A stretch of 64,000 nucleotides of DNA from Harmothoe impar. Taxonomy: Eukaryota > Annelida > Polychaeta > Phyllodocida > Polynoidae. Under the pieces are notes generated by a model. That model had not been told where the DNA came from. It did not search any database and saw only the letters and a program-made list of their open reading frames with translations. Location of the stretch: NCBI GenBank assembly GCA_947462335.1, contig OX381715.1, positions 41,516,650 through 41,580,649 on the forward strand. Direction: 5' to 3'. The translations under genes were made by a program, and so were the position numbers. Shown one piece after another: positions 45,220-57,000 of this stretch; the stretch's first letter is position 1; each line of letters starts with the position of its first letter.

Positions 45220-45265
45220 ACGTTATTTTACGTCAACATAATGTTTTTGACGTCAAAATAACGTT
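45220..45265. other. 46-nt hairpin with CRE-like core
   Basis: ACGTTATTTTACGTCAA at the left pairs with TTGACGTCAAAATAACGT at the right around a 10-base loop. The right arm contains TGACGTCA, the canonical CREB/ATF site. A functional role is speculative. Confidence 0.55.
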
Positions 45266-45802
45266 TTGCAACAGCAATAAGCTAAAGAGAAGCGATACAT
45301 ACAGCCAAGAGGCATCGTCCCGTTCCTAAAGGGTTACTGAACGTAAGTCTCTGAGCTTTGTGTTGCAATCTATGTGTTCATTCTCATTATGGTTGATTCG
45401 CTCAATTTATTAGGGGCTTACCCTGCTGTTGCTATATTGGCATGATGTTATAATATAAGGAAGCCACCTATGATGATACACGATAAACCCAACCTAGAGG
45501 TAGGCAGGCACACAACGCCCCCAAAAAAGGAGCATGTTTAAGTAAAGTTCTTGGGACGACTACAGATTATGGCGACAATGATGCTCACTTTTCTGAGGGT
45601 GTACTCGCAGCAAAAAAGCCTTCAAGTTATGATGGCGTTTCTATGACGCGTGCTCTTTATACATACACACCACTAAGATGACATCTAATTAATGTCAAAC
45701 AATTATTTGCAAAAGCTCGCGGTAAAAGACACATTTTTTATGTTAGTTCGCATCAGCATAGACAAGCTACAAGTTTCTCAAGTTTGTCTTGTCATTCACC
45801 AA

Positions 45803-46016
45803 TGTGACTATACATGGGTTAAAATTCGACACGATCGACGCGGCGACACGGCCCTTTTAAAATCCGACACGGGCGACACGGCCCTTTTAAAATCCGACGG
45901 ACATGGTCAAATAGGACATAATGCACTAGATAAAAACTGACACGGCGACACGGCACCTTGGCTAAAATCTGACGCGGCGACACGGCCAAAAAGTTGGGCA
46001 CCCATGTATAGTCACA
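45803..46016. mobile_element. TGTGAC...GTCACA miniature element (214 bp)
   Basis: TGTGACTATACATGGGT at 45803 is mirrored exactly by ACCCATGTATAGTCACA ending at 46016. CCAA flanks both sides (45799-45802 and 46017-46020), a candidate 4-bp target duplication. The interior is an irregular tandem of GGCGACACGGC with AAAATCCGAC spacers. Confidence 0.8.
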
Positions 46017-46236
46017 CCAATGTCCGCAGCCACATGTGATGATGATGTCCATAGAAACCGCTGTCAGAGTTCTCTGTCCAGGTAGATGTAAACAGCAGCA
46101 ATAATAATCAGAGCCTATGGAGAAGGGAAACAAAAGAACCCTATTATGTAGTCTACTCACGGTAGCTATCTACACGCCTGTATAGTCCTCCAGGACGGCA
46201 AGCTTCATTTGTTAACATCATGCAGTACCGGCCTTT

Positions 46237-46643
46237 ACCCTTCAAAGACGGCAGAGCGATGTAATGTAGTGTCGCTTTGGTAGTCATGATGTATTAATGC
46301 AGCCCTGGCGAGTACACATGCAAAAGATGTCCTAATGCGCCAGGACCTTTTTGGAGAATAATTGGCATTCTGTATTAAAACAATATGCTAGCGTTAACCA
46401 TGTAAGCCTTTAAGGATGAAATAATACCTTAATGTACCATGTATAATGCCCTTGTTCGTCATGATGCCTGAATGCAGCCTTGGTGAGGTGCTGCACTCGT
46501 ACATCATGCAGACCCTTGGCTATTGGGTTGAGACAATCCCGACGGATAGATATGATGCCTGAATCCGGCCCGGTGAGTTACTTGCCGGGGCTGCATCATG
46601 TCAACAAATGTTATCCTTTAGCGATATGCCGACCTAGAGAGTT
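46237..46643. mobile_element. Two adjacent TTAA hairpin MITEs, family M
   Basis: A left fragment starts CCCTTCAAAGACGGCAG (46237-46322). A nearly full copy runs from CCTTTAAGGATG (46407) to CGACCTAGAGAGTTAA (46643), with TCATGATGCCTGAATGCAGC and GAGTTACTTGCCGGGGCTGC inside. Confidence 0.65.
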
Positions 46644-46839
46644 AATCAGAAAGTGTAAGTTAATGACAATAGGCCCAGAACTGGTCCCCCCAATCACGGT
46701 GCTTCATATGAAGACGTGGGTTGTGCCTCCCTCGGCCCCAAACCCTGGGTACCTTCATTACAGCCTTATAGTGAGCTGTAGGAGGAGGGCACGGGGCACG
46801 TGGCGGGAGAGGAGAGGATGTGACATGGATGAGTTATTA

Positions 46840-47098
46840 CACAGAGAATAGAAACAGCGTTAAAAAGTCCAGGTTGCCTCTAGAATGACTCTCCTCACTA
46901 GCGGAGCCCAGAACTCGTCAGTTTTGTTTTTGTTTTATTTTACTCCCTTACGTGAGCCAGAGATCTTTGTAACTCCCCCTAGGTAACTCCCTTAGGTCTG
47001 CCAGGGAGTCACCTAGATTCCTTTAGGCAACTTGGGCTCCCCTAATCAGGGGAATCATTCTGGAAGCAACCCGGACTGTCGCTGTTTCTTTTCTGTGT
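46840..47098. mobile_element. ACACAGA foldback element (259 bp), long arms
   Basis: The first 75 or so bases (ACACAGAGAATAGAAACAGC onwards) are mirrored by the last 75, with AGTCC(A/G)GGTTGC and AGAATGA in both arms. The centre repeats GTAACTCCC and GGGAGTCAC. It shares its terminus with the 43671 element. Confidence 0.75.
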
Positions 47099-47159
47099 TT
47101 AGAGGATGGGTAGTAGTTGTGGTGGGAAGAATCAGAGACAGAGGACTTCTACAGTCGTT

Positions 47160-47250
47160 TAGCACTTTAAGGGCCGCATAGTGCTTTTAAACGTTAATGC
47201 AGTATGCCCTTTGCCGTCATGACGCATGAATGCAGCCCTGACACAGGTTT
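47160..47250. mobile_element. TTAA hairpin MITE, family M (left part)
   Basis: CTTTAAGGGCCGCATAGTGC then GCCGTCATGACGCATGAATG and GCAGCCCTGACA is a left-end fragment. Confidence 0.6.
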
Positions 47251-47992
47251 GACTCAGTTTTCCGGTTTTTGTTTCTTAATTTGACTTTTTCCTGTAAATT
47301 CCCCTTTCTGCTTGCCTGATCACGGACCCTGTTATTGACATGATATTGGTATCAGAAGACCTGTCCGGACATCAGTGTCTGGGTCATCATAATTATGATG
47401 CCTGACAGTGGAATGCAATACCCGTGTATAAATGTGACTGCACCATGTTTTCCTTGGAAAAGAATAGAAATCATTTGAAAAATAAAAGCAGTTATTTCTG
47501 ACTTGCACTGCGATGAAAAAGCAGTATTTACGGAAGCCGTCAAGGGTCACCCCAAAAAAAAAACTTCAAGAGTTTAAAAAGTTTAATCAAATTTCTCAAT
47601 TTTTTTCCCTGTCAACATCGAAGATCGGTGCTGTCGGGGTCAACTGTTGCTGTTGACAGCAATGTTTTTGATAGAGTTGATAAAGTTGACAAAGTTGATA
47701 AAGTTAAAGTTTTGAAATATTACAATGTATTCAAATGTGTTTCCTGGGCTGGCCCATCTGGGCTCCCACTGGTAGCCCTGGACAAAAAGGACCATAACCC
47801 AGATATGGGCAAGCCCAGCTGGCCCTAGTAAAACACATATATATGGGTCCCAGGGCCCAATACTGGCTGGGATGTCAGTGACATTACGTCATATCAGAAC
47901 AGGAGGCAAACATAATGGGTACATTAGGACACGTTACCGTACTTCCTATTTAAGAACCGTGCAGTAATTTAATGCATTCACTCAGTGTTTGC

Positions 47993-48241
47993 AACCCTTC
48001 ACGGACCGGATAGTACCTTCATGTGCTATGATCTGGGTCAGCATGATGCATGAATGCAGCCCCAGAGAGTGTATTCTGTACAGGTGATTTCATGCATCAT
48101 GCCAACCATACGAAAGTTCATTAACTGCACACATTCAGCATGGATGCATGGATGCAGCACTGGTGAGTTACTCGTCAGGTCTTCATGAATTTATCGTGAT
48201 GACAAAGGTGATATTGCAATACCCGGCCCTAAAGGTTTAAT
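47993..48241. mobile_element. TTAA hairpin MITE, family M (full, diverged)
   Basis: CCCTTCACGGACCGGATAGT to CGGCCCTAAAGGTTTAA, with CATGATGCATGAATGCAGCC and CATGCCAACCATACG inside. Confidence 0.65.
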
Positions 48242-51200
48242 CCCGCAGCACCCTTATAAATAGGACTGAGTACCTGTCCCGGCTCCACTCCAACTGTCGC
48301 TGGAGGGGTGCCGACATCCGGGCCTTCAATGCATACAGATGTGGGGTTAAGTGCCTAGTATGGTGTCACCCCCAGATGTAATCAAATACATGTCAGCAGC
48401 CGGAAACTCCAGCTGTAACCCCCTATATCAGATCTAGCCTCCACCCCCTGGGGATAAGGGGGCGCATGGCAGGTAACAAACCCCTCCTCACTCCCTACTT
48501 CTACCCACTGTCATAAATACTGTGATTACATAATCCCATTAATAGCTCATGCGCAAGGCCCTGAAACTGATTTATGACTCCCAACCTATAATATAGGAGT
48601 TGGTGGTCTCATTGGGAGTAGCATGGTAGTCACATGGTATTACATGTACATATAAGAAAAGAGGAGCGTTGCCTTGGTGTTTGCAATCAAGGATATTTCT
48701 AACAATATTTACAAACACTACTTAAATAACACGCTAAATTCGTTGTAGCTTACTTATACATTGTTTGGATATAGTTAAATGGGTATTTATTAAAATTGTA
48801 ACCACCAGCCCCCCTCGCCCCTCTCCCTACACCGACACACCTACACGTACACGCCACACCTGCCCCTCAGACCCTGCCCCCCCCCCCCCCCCCCGCACTA
48901 ATCACGGATTACATTCGTTACGGACAGCATGGCAGCTCGTTGAGTTCTTCTTGATCTGATAAATTAAATAATACCTGGTGAGCAAAAACGCCTTATAATT
49001 AAGATGTAATTTGTTTGAGTGAAGTCATGGATCATTCTAAATGGTTTCATTGATGAACTGCAAGCTTACTGTTCAGTGTACATGCCTTTGCCATCCGCCT
49101 GAATGACTCAACATGGATGCCTCCTACAGCTTCTTATTACTGATTGCAAAGTGCTTTTAATGCGATACCTATTAAAGACCACTCAAAAAAGACTGATGTT
49201 CCTCGTTGCCAATAATTGCCTTTTGGGATTTTATCCAATGTTTGTCGAAATTCTTTTTAAAGAAACAAAATATATAAATGGACAAATATATAGCCATATT
49301 ATTTTGGCAATACATAAAAGCGTTCAATGTCGTTAATGCGATTCACTAGAGAAAACGTATATATTTATATGTATATTCAAAAACGCTACGGATCGATACA
49401 TTTTCAACCATTAAAATCTGAATTATGTTCCCTGAGAGCCTACATTTGTGTACCTAGTTGGTCCTCATACTATGTAAAAAGAAACACGCAAAAATACAGA
49501 CCCCTTGTCACACATTGTAAAAATCTCAAAAAACGCATATCGACAATTAAGTTCAATAAAGTTTAAAAAGAGATTTCATGGCATGGTGATGAGTAACAAG
49601 TTTCTCATTCGGAGTAGCCTAGTGTCTGATTACACCATACAATGTATATTGAATATTCTCTATCGCGTTTCATCTGTTCACTATTTGCACAGTCCTAAAT
49701 TGGATATCAAAATTGGATATCAAAAACTAAATATAACAGTTGACACTGCTTCCAATAGTATACGCCCCCCGTTACAACATGGATCTGTCAGGCTTCAGCC
49801 TCGGCTCTATTACGTATTGATCACATCCATCCCAGAGGGGCATTCTTGAATGGCCTCGTTTGAAGAAGGAAACTAATCGGCTTATGAATAGGAAATGGAA
49901 ACCCTATTCCATAATAAAATGAATGGTATCATTGCAGTCCTAGTCATTACACGTATTGGAGTGTAGACTGGGAATGCGGAGCCAGGGTGACTTTTTTTTA
50001 AACTAAGATGTTTTCTGTTCCAGTTTACCTAATACGTTTAAATAATGATGTACACCCAAATGGGCAAATGAGACTGATACATGAAGAAGATACCTACCTA
50101 CATACTCTGACATCATCTCGTTATTACTAGCCCATCCATGGATGATTGCATATGCAAACTAGCACTAGTAAGAAAGCCATACTCTCCTAGCGGATAAGTT
50201 CTCTAAAGTAAGAAATGAATGAGGCCATCAGCCCATCCACTACAATGACGAACCATTAATCAAATAAAAAAGCCTCTAGTTAGTTAGTTTTCCTATTGTT
50301 CCTATTACAAGCTTATTTAGATGAGCTTAGTAATAAAAACAGTATCTGGAAACAACAACAAACAGGCAGTGCCTTATACAAAGAGATTTCAAATGAAAAA
50401 AGCATGACTGAAATACTTGATACAACTTGCTGTTATTTTGTCTCTTCAACATTTATATAGCGTCACGAACGTGATTTTGTTGATAATAAACGCGCGAGGT
50501 TTTGTGGACTCATTGAAACGAAAAAAGAAACTCTGTACCCCAAAATAGCTTGTGTGAAGTGATAAAACCCTATCGGTGTAAATATAGCATGTACCCTTTA
50601 CGTGGGTGGAGGTGTATGTAGTTGATGGTTAGGTGCGTCTGCAGATCGATAGTAAAGTAGGACAGAGGACCTTGGGGAGTCTGAGTGTTGACAGCCAGGA
50701 TCTCGGTGAGGGGTAGAGGCCAAGGAGGAGGGGGGGGGGCACTCACCTTTGGGTACTTAAATTCCCGCGTAGAAGCCAGATTGCCAGTGCGGTCTTTGGG
50801 ATCACCGCAGTGTCAGGGTGCGGCTTATACGTCAGTTGGGCTTACATGAGAGAATTTATGGTACCGCGCTACCACCCTCCTTTTCAATTGATGTGAGAGA
50901 TTACCTTTCTACTTATCAGTGATTCTGCGGTTAATCCGCTCCCCAATACATGGACAGCACCCTATTCACACAGAATGTGAGCACAAAGATCCAGACATAA
51001 ATTAAAAAATAGGCCACTACTAGCGGAATACATTTTAAACCAATGAGATATTTACCTCACTTCACGGCGGAATTCTTTATGTAACAACTGGTATTCATGT
51101 GCCAGCTGTTATTAGTGCTTAAGTAATGGCCGTGTCCACAAGACATTCAGCTGGAGCCCTGACATCAGTCACCGCCTCTTAGTCTTACTGTCCCCCAGGT

Positions 51201-51324
51201 TGGTGTTGCAGTCGGTATACTAGTACAGATCATATCTGAGTGCCCCCCCCCCCTGCCGTCTCAGATTCTGCAGGGGGTGGAGGAGAGGTGCTGCAACTCA
51301 TCGCTCTAGCCTGACACGCTTACC
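48242..51324. other. Long non-coding stretch
   Basis: Contains a C-run (48879-48894), no supported gene, and a fragment near 50790-50850 (GGATCACCGCAGTGTCAGGG, TGCGGCTTATACG) related to the 53.4-kb MITE. Plus-strand frames at 49103-49849 (77, 79 and 114 residues) have no motifs. Confidence 0.45.
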
Positions 51325-51338
51325 TAACCCTTTTAAGG

Positions 51339-52237
51339 CTGGCATAATGCATTTGTTCGTCATGATGCATGAATGCAGCCCTAGCAAGTAACTCGCCAGT
51401 GCTGTATTCAAGCATTATGCCGACCCTATGGGGATGACACGTTCCGAAAGTTTTGGTACGATGAACCAATGATGCATCAGAAGGACAAATTTAAATCTTA
51501 TACCATCCGTTAAGAGTACACCCTCTCAGGGTGAAATGAGACTCAGCACTTTAAGAGCCGCATAGCGTTTTGATCACATTGCCCATTTTTGGTTGAAGCA
51601 CTGAAGGTGAACATCTAAAATATTGGTCACCAACCCTTTGAGGGCCGCATGTTGTTTAATACTGAATTCCCTTCTAGCTTCATGGGATCGTCTGAGCAGT
51701 AGGTTCAAATAGGAATCTAGACGCATAACTTTTATCAGTGCTTATCGCCGTACCCAGCGCACCTGCGTCCAGAGCCCCATAAGACCATAGTCACAATGCC
51801 GCCGATATGTACAACGAATCGGAAAAAGATGAATGAACAAAAGGAACCCCACCCATGCCTTGTTTTGTCTTCAGGCAGGACTGTGGCTTGTCAAGCCGTG
51901 TGATTGGCCAAGAACCATGTTAAGAAGCTAGCCGTGTTTTTACAGCTGCCTCAGCCTCCTTGTCAAGTTGTCCTAAGTCCCTCTGCACCACTCTCTGTCT
52001 TACCATTAAGGGCGGCAAAGTGCTTTAATGTATAATGTCGTTAAATTAGCATACGGCATGGATGAAGCACTAGTCTGTAGCTTGCCGGTATTGTTTTTTT
52101 TTAAGTTAGAACTTTTCATGTGTCTTTTGAAAGTTTAAACTTTTAGCAGAAAATCATATCTCATTTTTTTTCAATTTCAATTCTGTTTTCATTTTCATTA
52201 ATAATTGTGGCCTATACCTGGGCCACTGTAGTTCATA
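51339..52237. repeat. 899-bp tandem duplication, unit 1
   Basis: Begins CTGGCATAATGCATTTGTTC inside an M-family MITE. It is repeated with a handful of differences (about 1-2%) at 52238-53136. Non-coding. Confidence 0.95.
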
Positions 52238-53136
52238 CTGGCATAATGCATTTGTTCGTCATGATGCATGAATGCAGCCCTAGCAAGTAACTCGCCAGTG
52301 CTGTATTCAAGCATTATGCCGACCCTATGGGGATGACACGTTTGAAAGTTTTGGTACGATGAACCAATGATGCATCAGAAGGACAAATTTAAATCTTATA
52401 CCATCCGTTAAGTGTAAACTCTCTCAGGGTGAAATGGGACTCAGCACTTTAAGAGCCGCATAGCGTTTTGATCACATTGCCCATTTTTGGTTGAAGCACT
52501 GAAGGTGAACATCTAAAATATTGGTCACCAACCCTTTGAGGGCCGCATGTTGTTTAATACTGAATTCCCTTCTAGCTTCATGGGATCGTCTGAGCAGTAG
52601 GTTCAAATAGGAATCTAGACGCATAACTTTTATCAGTGCTTATCGCCGTACCCAGCGCACCTGCATCCAGAGCCCCATAAGACCATAGTCACAATGCCGC
52701 CGATATGTACAACGAATCGGAAAAAGATGAATGAACAAAAGGAACCCCACCCATGCCTTGTTTTGTCTTCAGGCAGGACTGTGGCTTGTCAAGCCGTGTG
52801 ATTGGCCAAGAACCATGTTAAGAAGCTAGCCGTGTTTTTACAGCTGCCTCAGCCTCCTTGTCAAGTTGTCCTAAGTCCCTCTGCACCACTCTCTGTCTTA
52901 CCATTAAGGGCGGCAAAGTGCTTTAATGTATAATGTCGTTAAATTAGCATACGGCATGGATGAAGCACTAGTCTGTAGCTTGCCGGTATTGTTTTTTTTT
53001 AAGTTAGAACTTTTCATGTTTCTTTTGAAAGTTTAAACTTTTAGCAGAAAATCATCTCTCTGTTTTTTTTCAATTTCAATTCTGTTTTCATTTTCATTAA
53101 TAATTGTGGCCTATACCTGGGCCACTGTAGTTCATA
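52238..53136. repeat. 899-bp tandem duplication, unit 2
   Basis: Collinear with unit 1. Differences include a 1-base indel near 52350, CTGCGTCC/CTGCATCC and CATGTGTC/CATGTTTC. The two units abut directly, so this is unequal exchange or replication slippage rather than transposition. Confidence 0.95.
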
Positions 53137-53378
53137 TACTCGTGGTGGATTGTCACTGTACACAGCTGCAGGGCTTGCCAGCTAATCTCTGGCACTGCAC
53201 TGATGTATTGTGATGACAAATGGACATTATGCTGCCCGATCACAGCTGAGTCCGCAATGCTGCCAAACACTTGCCCCAGTAAGAAATTCGGGGGAATAGT
53301 TTCAGGTTTATTGAGTTTATTGCTTTAGATAGCTCCACAGACCTTAATATAAGACTGTTTCACAGGGAATTATGTCTA

Positions 53379-53607
53379 CCGCAAAATCTCGCGAATAAGC
53401 CGCGGCTGGTATGCGAATCAGATCGGCAGTGCGGCTTATAGGATCGGCCCATGGTTAGGGTGTGGCTTATATGGAGTTTTTGTTACTATGGTTAGTACTA
53501 AACTGCTAAAAGTCAACATAATCAGATCTCTGGTGTGGCTTATAGGATCGGCCCAAAGTCGGGGTGCAGCATATAGGCGAGTTAGGCTTATATGCAAGGT
53601 TTTACAG
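53379..53607. mobile_element. AAGCC MITE with TA duplication (229 bp)
   Basis: CCGCAAAATCTCGCGAATAAG at the left (one base trimmed from 21) resembles the reverse complement of the right end (CTGTAAAACCTTGCATATAA). TA stands at 53377-53378 and 53608-53609. GGCTTATAGGATCGGCCCA occurs twice inside. Related fragments lie near 6830 and 50800. Confidence 0.75.
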
Positions 53608-53744
53608 TAGTGTACATTCGAATCATCATAATATATGTAAATTTTGATAACATTTCATCTGATAGGGCTGCTAAAGAAACAATCCAAAAAACCTTTTGAT
53701 CCATTTATATTCCGTCCCTTGCAATGGAACTTTAATTTGAAAGG

Positions 53745-53859
<115 letters not shown>

Positions 53860-54084
53860 GGTCAAACTGGTAATGTAATCCTTCGACAAAATTTCATCAA
53901 ACTGTGGATGATTAAATGTATGGTTTCTGCCTGGAAATGGGAGGGTAGAGTTTACCCTTATCACGCAGGATGTTGGAGAGATGCCCGCATTGACCACCTT
54001 AGGGATGTGGTGAGGAAAGGTCTACATTTCTGTGACAGGTGCGAAACCTGTGGCCTTGTACCCAAAATAGAAGCAGCCTTTTAA
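53860..54084 (+). CDS. Possible short exon (very tentative)
   Basis: After the TA tract a frame stays open to a stop at 54082-54084. It encodes a segment with [13 protein letters not shown], then [20 protein letters not shown]. The Cys pairs and charged helix look more protein-like than the surrounding frames, but no family is recognised and no splice acceptor is certain. Confidence 0.2.
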   Translation, partial: GQTGNVILRQNFIKLWMIKCMVSAWKWEGRVYPYHAGCWRDARIDHLRDVVRKGLHFCDRCETCGLVPKIEAAF

Positions 54085-54534
54085 CTTCCAAAATAGACTC
54101 TGGGTGGTAGCCTCTCAACTACTGAGGAGTTGTACGTGCATGTATTGACAATGGATTAAGGCAAGGTGCTCTTGGACATGTCAATGAAATACAAGCACAT
54201 CAAACCTTGTCTGCTTTTTGATTGTGTCATTATGTGTATCTAAAATGCAATGATATCTCCATAATGCCACTCCAAAAAGGTGTTGTTTCTGATCACCAAG
54301 AACTGAGAAAAGGGAGTGTTTTTTTTTACTCGCGGGCTAAATCTATGGGATAATGTATATTTTTCATCACCAAAATTCACATTTTATTGGTCAAGAATTA
54401 ATTTATCATGTTTTTCATCGAAAATTAGCAAACAAAAAAGGTTTTCAATGTATTAGAAATTACAGCCAGGCTTTGGTTGTCCAGGTGGCTTCACACCTAA
54501 GGTACACATAACAGCTGAAGCCACTTCAAGAGCA

Positions 54535-54780
54535 CACTGAAAAAGTAAACCTATTTCCCAAAATTGAATCTGGAGTTGGCAAATGTCGGGTTTTGGGCTG
54601 GCACATGCCAACTGGGTCTTCTATCTGACAACTCCAGCTAGATGACCCACTTCCTTGTCACTTAGACGAGTCTGGAGTCGGGTTTGTGGGATGGTAACCT
54701 GATAGGTTAGACAACCTTTAACTCGTTTATTTTATGACAGTCACTTAGAAGAGTCTGGGGACAAGTTTACTTTTTCAGTG
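54535..54780. mobile_element. CACTGAAAAAGTAAAC MITE (246 bp)
   Basis: CACTGAAAAAGTAAAC at the left is mirrored exactly by GTTTACTTTTTCAGTG at 54780. The interior has GAGTCTGGAGTCGGG and AACTCGTTTATTTTATGACA. The latter recurs at 56965-57000, marking a second, partial copy (about 56820-57000). Confidence 0.8.
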
Positions 54781-55621
54781 AGGTGGTGGCGATCTGATCT
54801 ATGATAAGAAGTGAAGATAAACGTCCTACCCCTACACATGTACCGAGGCAAGGGTTCTTTTACATCCTAAACTATAGACATGCATCAAAAGAGGGTGACA
54901 TAACAATGTTTAATTTAGCAGAATTCTCATTACATTGACTATTATGGCTATGTGTTAAAGTGTTCAGCGTTAAAGGGTTATGATAAACAAAATGTCCATA
55001 GTATTTTACACTCAAAAAATAAAGTTGTCTGGAGACTATTCTATCAGACAAGGTAGCGGGTGTTCTAACAATAGTTGTCAGATAAAGCACCTACTTGACG
55101 TATGCCAGCCCTAGATACGTCAACCAGGGCCTGATTCAGGATTCCCCCAGTAGGTGGTATCAGTAAAGCATGCATTATGTATAAAGTGAGGGAATGAATT
55201 GCATAATTTTTATGTTGATCTTAATCATAATTATGGAAATGCACATACATGCTTTGGAGAATCTTGAGAGCTATCTATTGGAGATGCTAGAAAAGGTGAA
55301 AGATTCAAAGTTTTGATATAATTAAGACAAAACAAATATATGTGTAGGTCATAGACACCTCTTTAGTGTTTATTTCAATAGTACAATTGCTGCAAGGAAA
55401 CTCTCATTGGTATGACACCCACATACATGTGTTAACAGTCTGTTTCTGAGAACTAGAAATACTCTTATACAGACTTTCAGGACATGGCAGGGATTCCCCT
55501 AACCTACATACCTCTATGAATTAGCTATTACAAGCCTAAGAATTAGAAACATGGACAGTGTGTAAAGTCAGAACCCAGTGAGCTCCACCTGCAGTGAAGT
55601 AGAGGTTATAGTGCACAAGCT

Positions 55622-55700
55622 AACCCTTGAAGGGCTGCATAGTGCTTCTAGGTGCTATGCTCTATGTGATCATAATGTATGAATTCAGCCTTGGTAAGTA
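55622..55700. mobile_element. TTAA hairpin MITE, family M, left part before a nested insert
   Basis: TAACCCTTGAAGGGCTGCAT to CAGCCTTGGTAAGTA. It resumes at 56681 (TATACTCACC...CATGATGCATGAATGCAG) and ends near 56825 at ATAAAGGGTCAA. Confidence 0.65.
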
Positions 55701-56680
55701 CCATTTTTCCCCGTGTATAAGCCGAATCCTGTGTATAAGCCTGCCCTGTGTATAAGCCTGACAAAAAAACGATGACTCCATTTCTACTTGGAGTATTTAC
55801 ATGATTCTTTCGGCTATGTGACCCCTATCTACTCCATTTATGTCCCTGGCCATTGTAAAGAGATATACAGCTTAAATTGGAGAGAAAATCATTGTTAATG
55901 TTGCAGTGAATGTATAAAGAAAAGTAGGTTATTCTGAAAATTGTGGCCACCAGTGGCCACCAGTGTATGTCACCCGATATAAATACCAATTCACCCATAA
56001 ATACACACATAGTCCACTACGTCTGTATTTTTTCCCGGTAAAATCCACCTGATGATGATGCCATAAAGGGTCGAAACTACAAAAGTAGGCCTAGCACTAG
56101 CGGGTGCTAGGCCAATAGAATAGCATAGTGGTATATTGAGTTATACAATGTATGTTATCTAGCCCAACCACCCTATACAAATAGGCCCTAGGCCTATCTA
56201 ACTCATAGCTCTCATGCCCCCACCAACAGTTGGTGACCACCACAATAGTCAAGTCAGGTCCTAGCACCTGCAGACTATTAGTGGAATTTATAATACACAA
56301 AACTAGCCCCCACCAGAACAGGTGCCAGTGTCTAGCAAACTGCACTTACATTAGCACAGTGTCAGTATGAATAGGTCAGGGCTTGACCACAGTGTGACCA
56401 GCTGACCAAATGAACAGCCAATGAGAACAGGGGTGGGAAATTTGATGCATAATTAAGTTTACATGGTGAATGTCAACAGATTCTAGGGCACTTTTGTAGT
56501 CGTGGTCCCTCGGGAAACAGCTACTCCATTTTTACCTTATTCTGAAAATTGTAAGAAGGTATCATGGTGTTTCTACAGCTAAAGGAATACCCTGATAATA
56601 AGCCTGCCCCGTGTATAAGCCTGGTCAGTTTACCACTTAGTACTTGTATAAGCCCGGGCTAATACAAAGGGAAATACGGC
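55701..56680. mobile_element. CGTATTTCCC...TAAGCC TIR element nested in a MITE
   Basis: CCATTTTTCCCCGTGTATAA at the left resembles the reverse complement of the right end (CCGTATTTCCCTTTGTATTA). TA lies on both sides. TGTATAAGCC is repeated three times near the left end and CGTGTATAAGCC near 56610. No transposase is visible. Confidence 0.65.
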
Positions 56681-57000
56681 TATACTCACCTAATACATTT
56701 GAAAAAGGTCAACATGATGCATGAATGCAGTCTTGACAAATAGACTCGCCAGGTTTACATTCATGTATCATGCTGACAAAAGGATTGAAGCACTTTAAAG
56801 TAGTCTGCAGCCAATAAAGGGTCAACTGTTCTAGTGTTGTGAATTTGACGACCCTAGACACGTCATTTGGAGTGGGCCACCACCTGGGCTAACATTGTCA
56901 GTGAGATGAGTCTAGTGTTGTCTAGTAGGATGGTAACTTGGTAGGTCCTCAGGTAGACAACTTTTGACTCGTTTATTTCATGACAGTCACTTTAAAGACC

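Noticed and set aside
46480..46851. 123-residue plus-strand frame
   Set aside because: Its first half lies in a MITE copy, and no motif is present.
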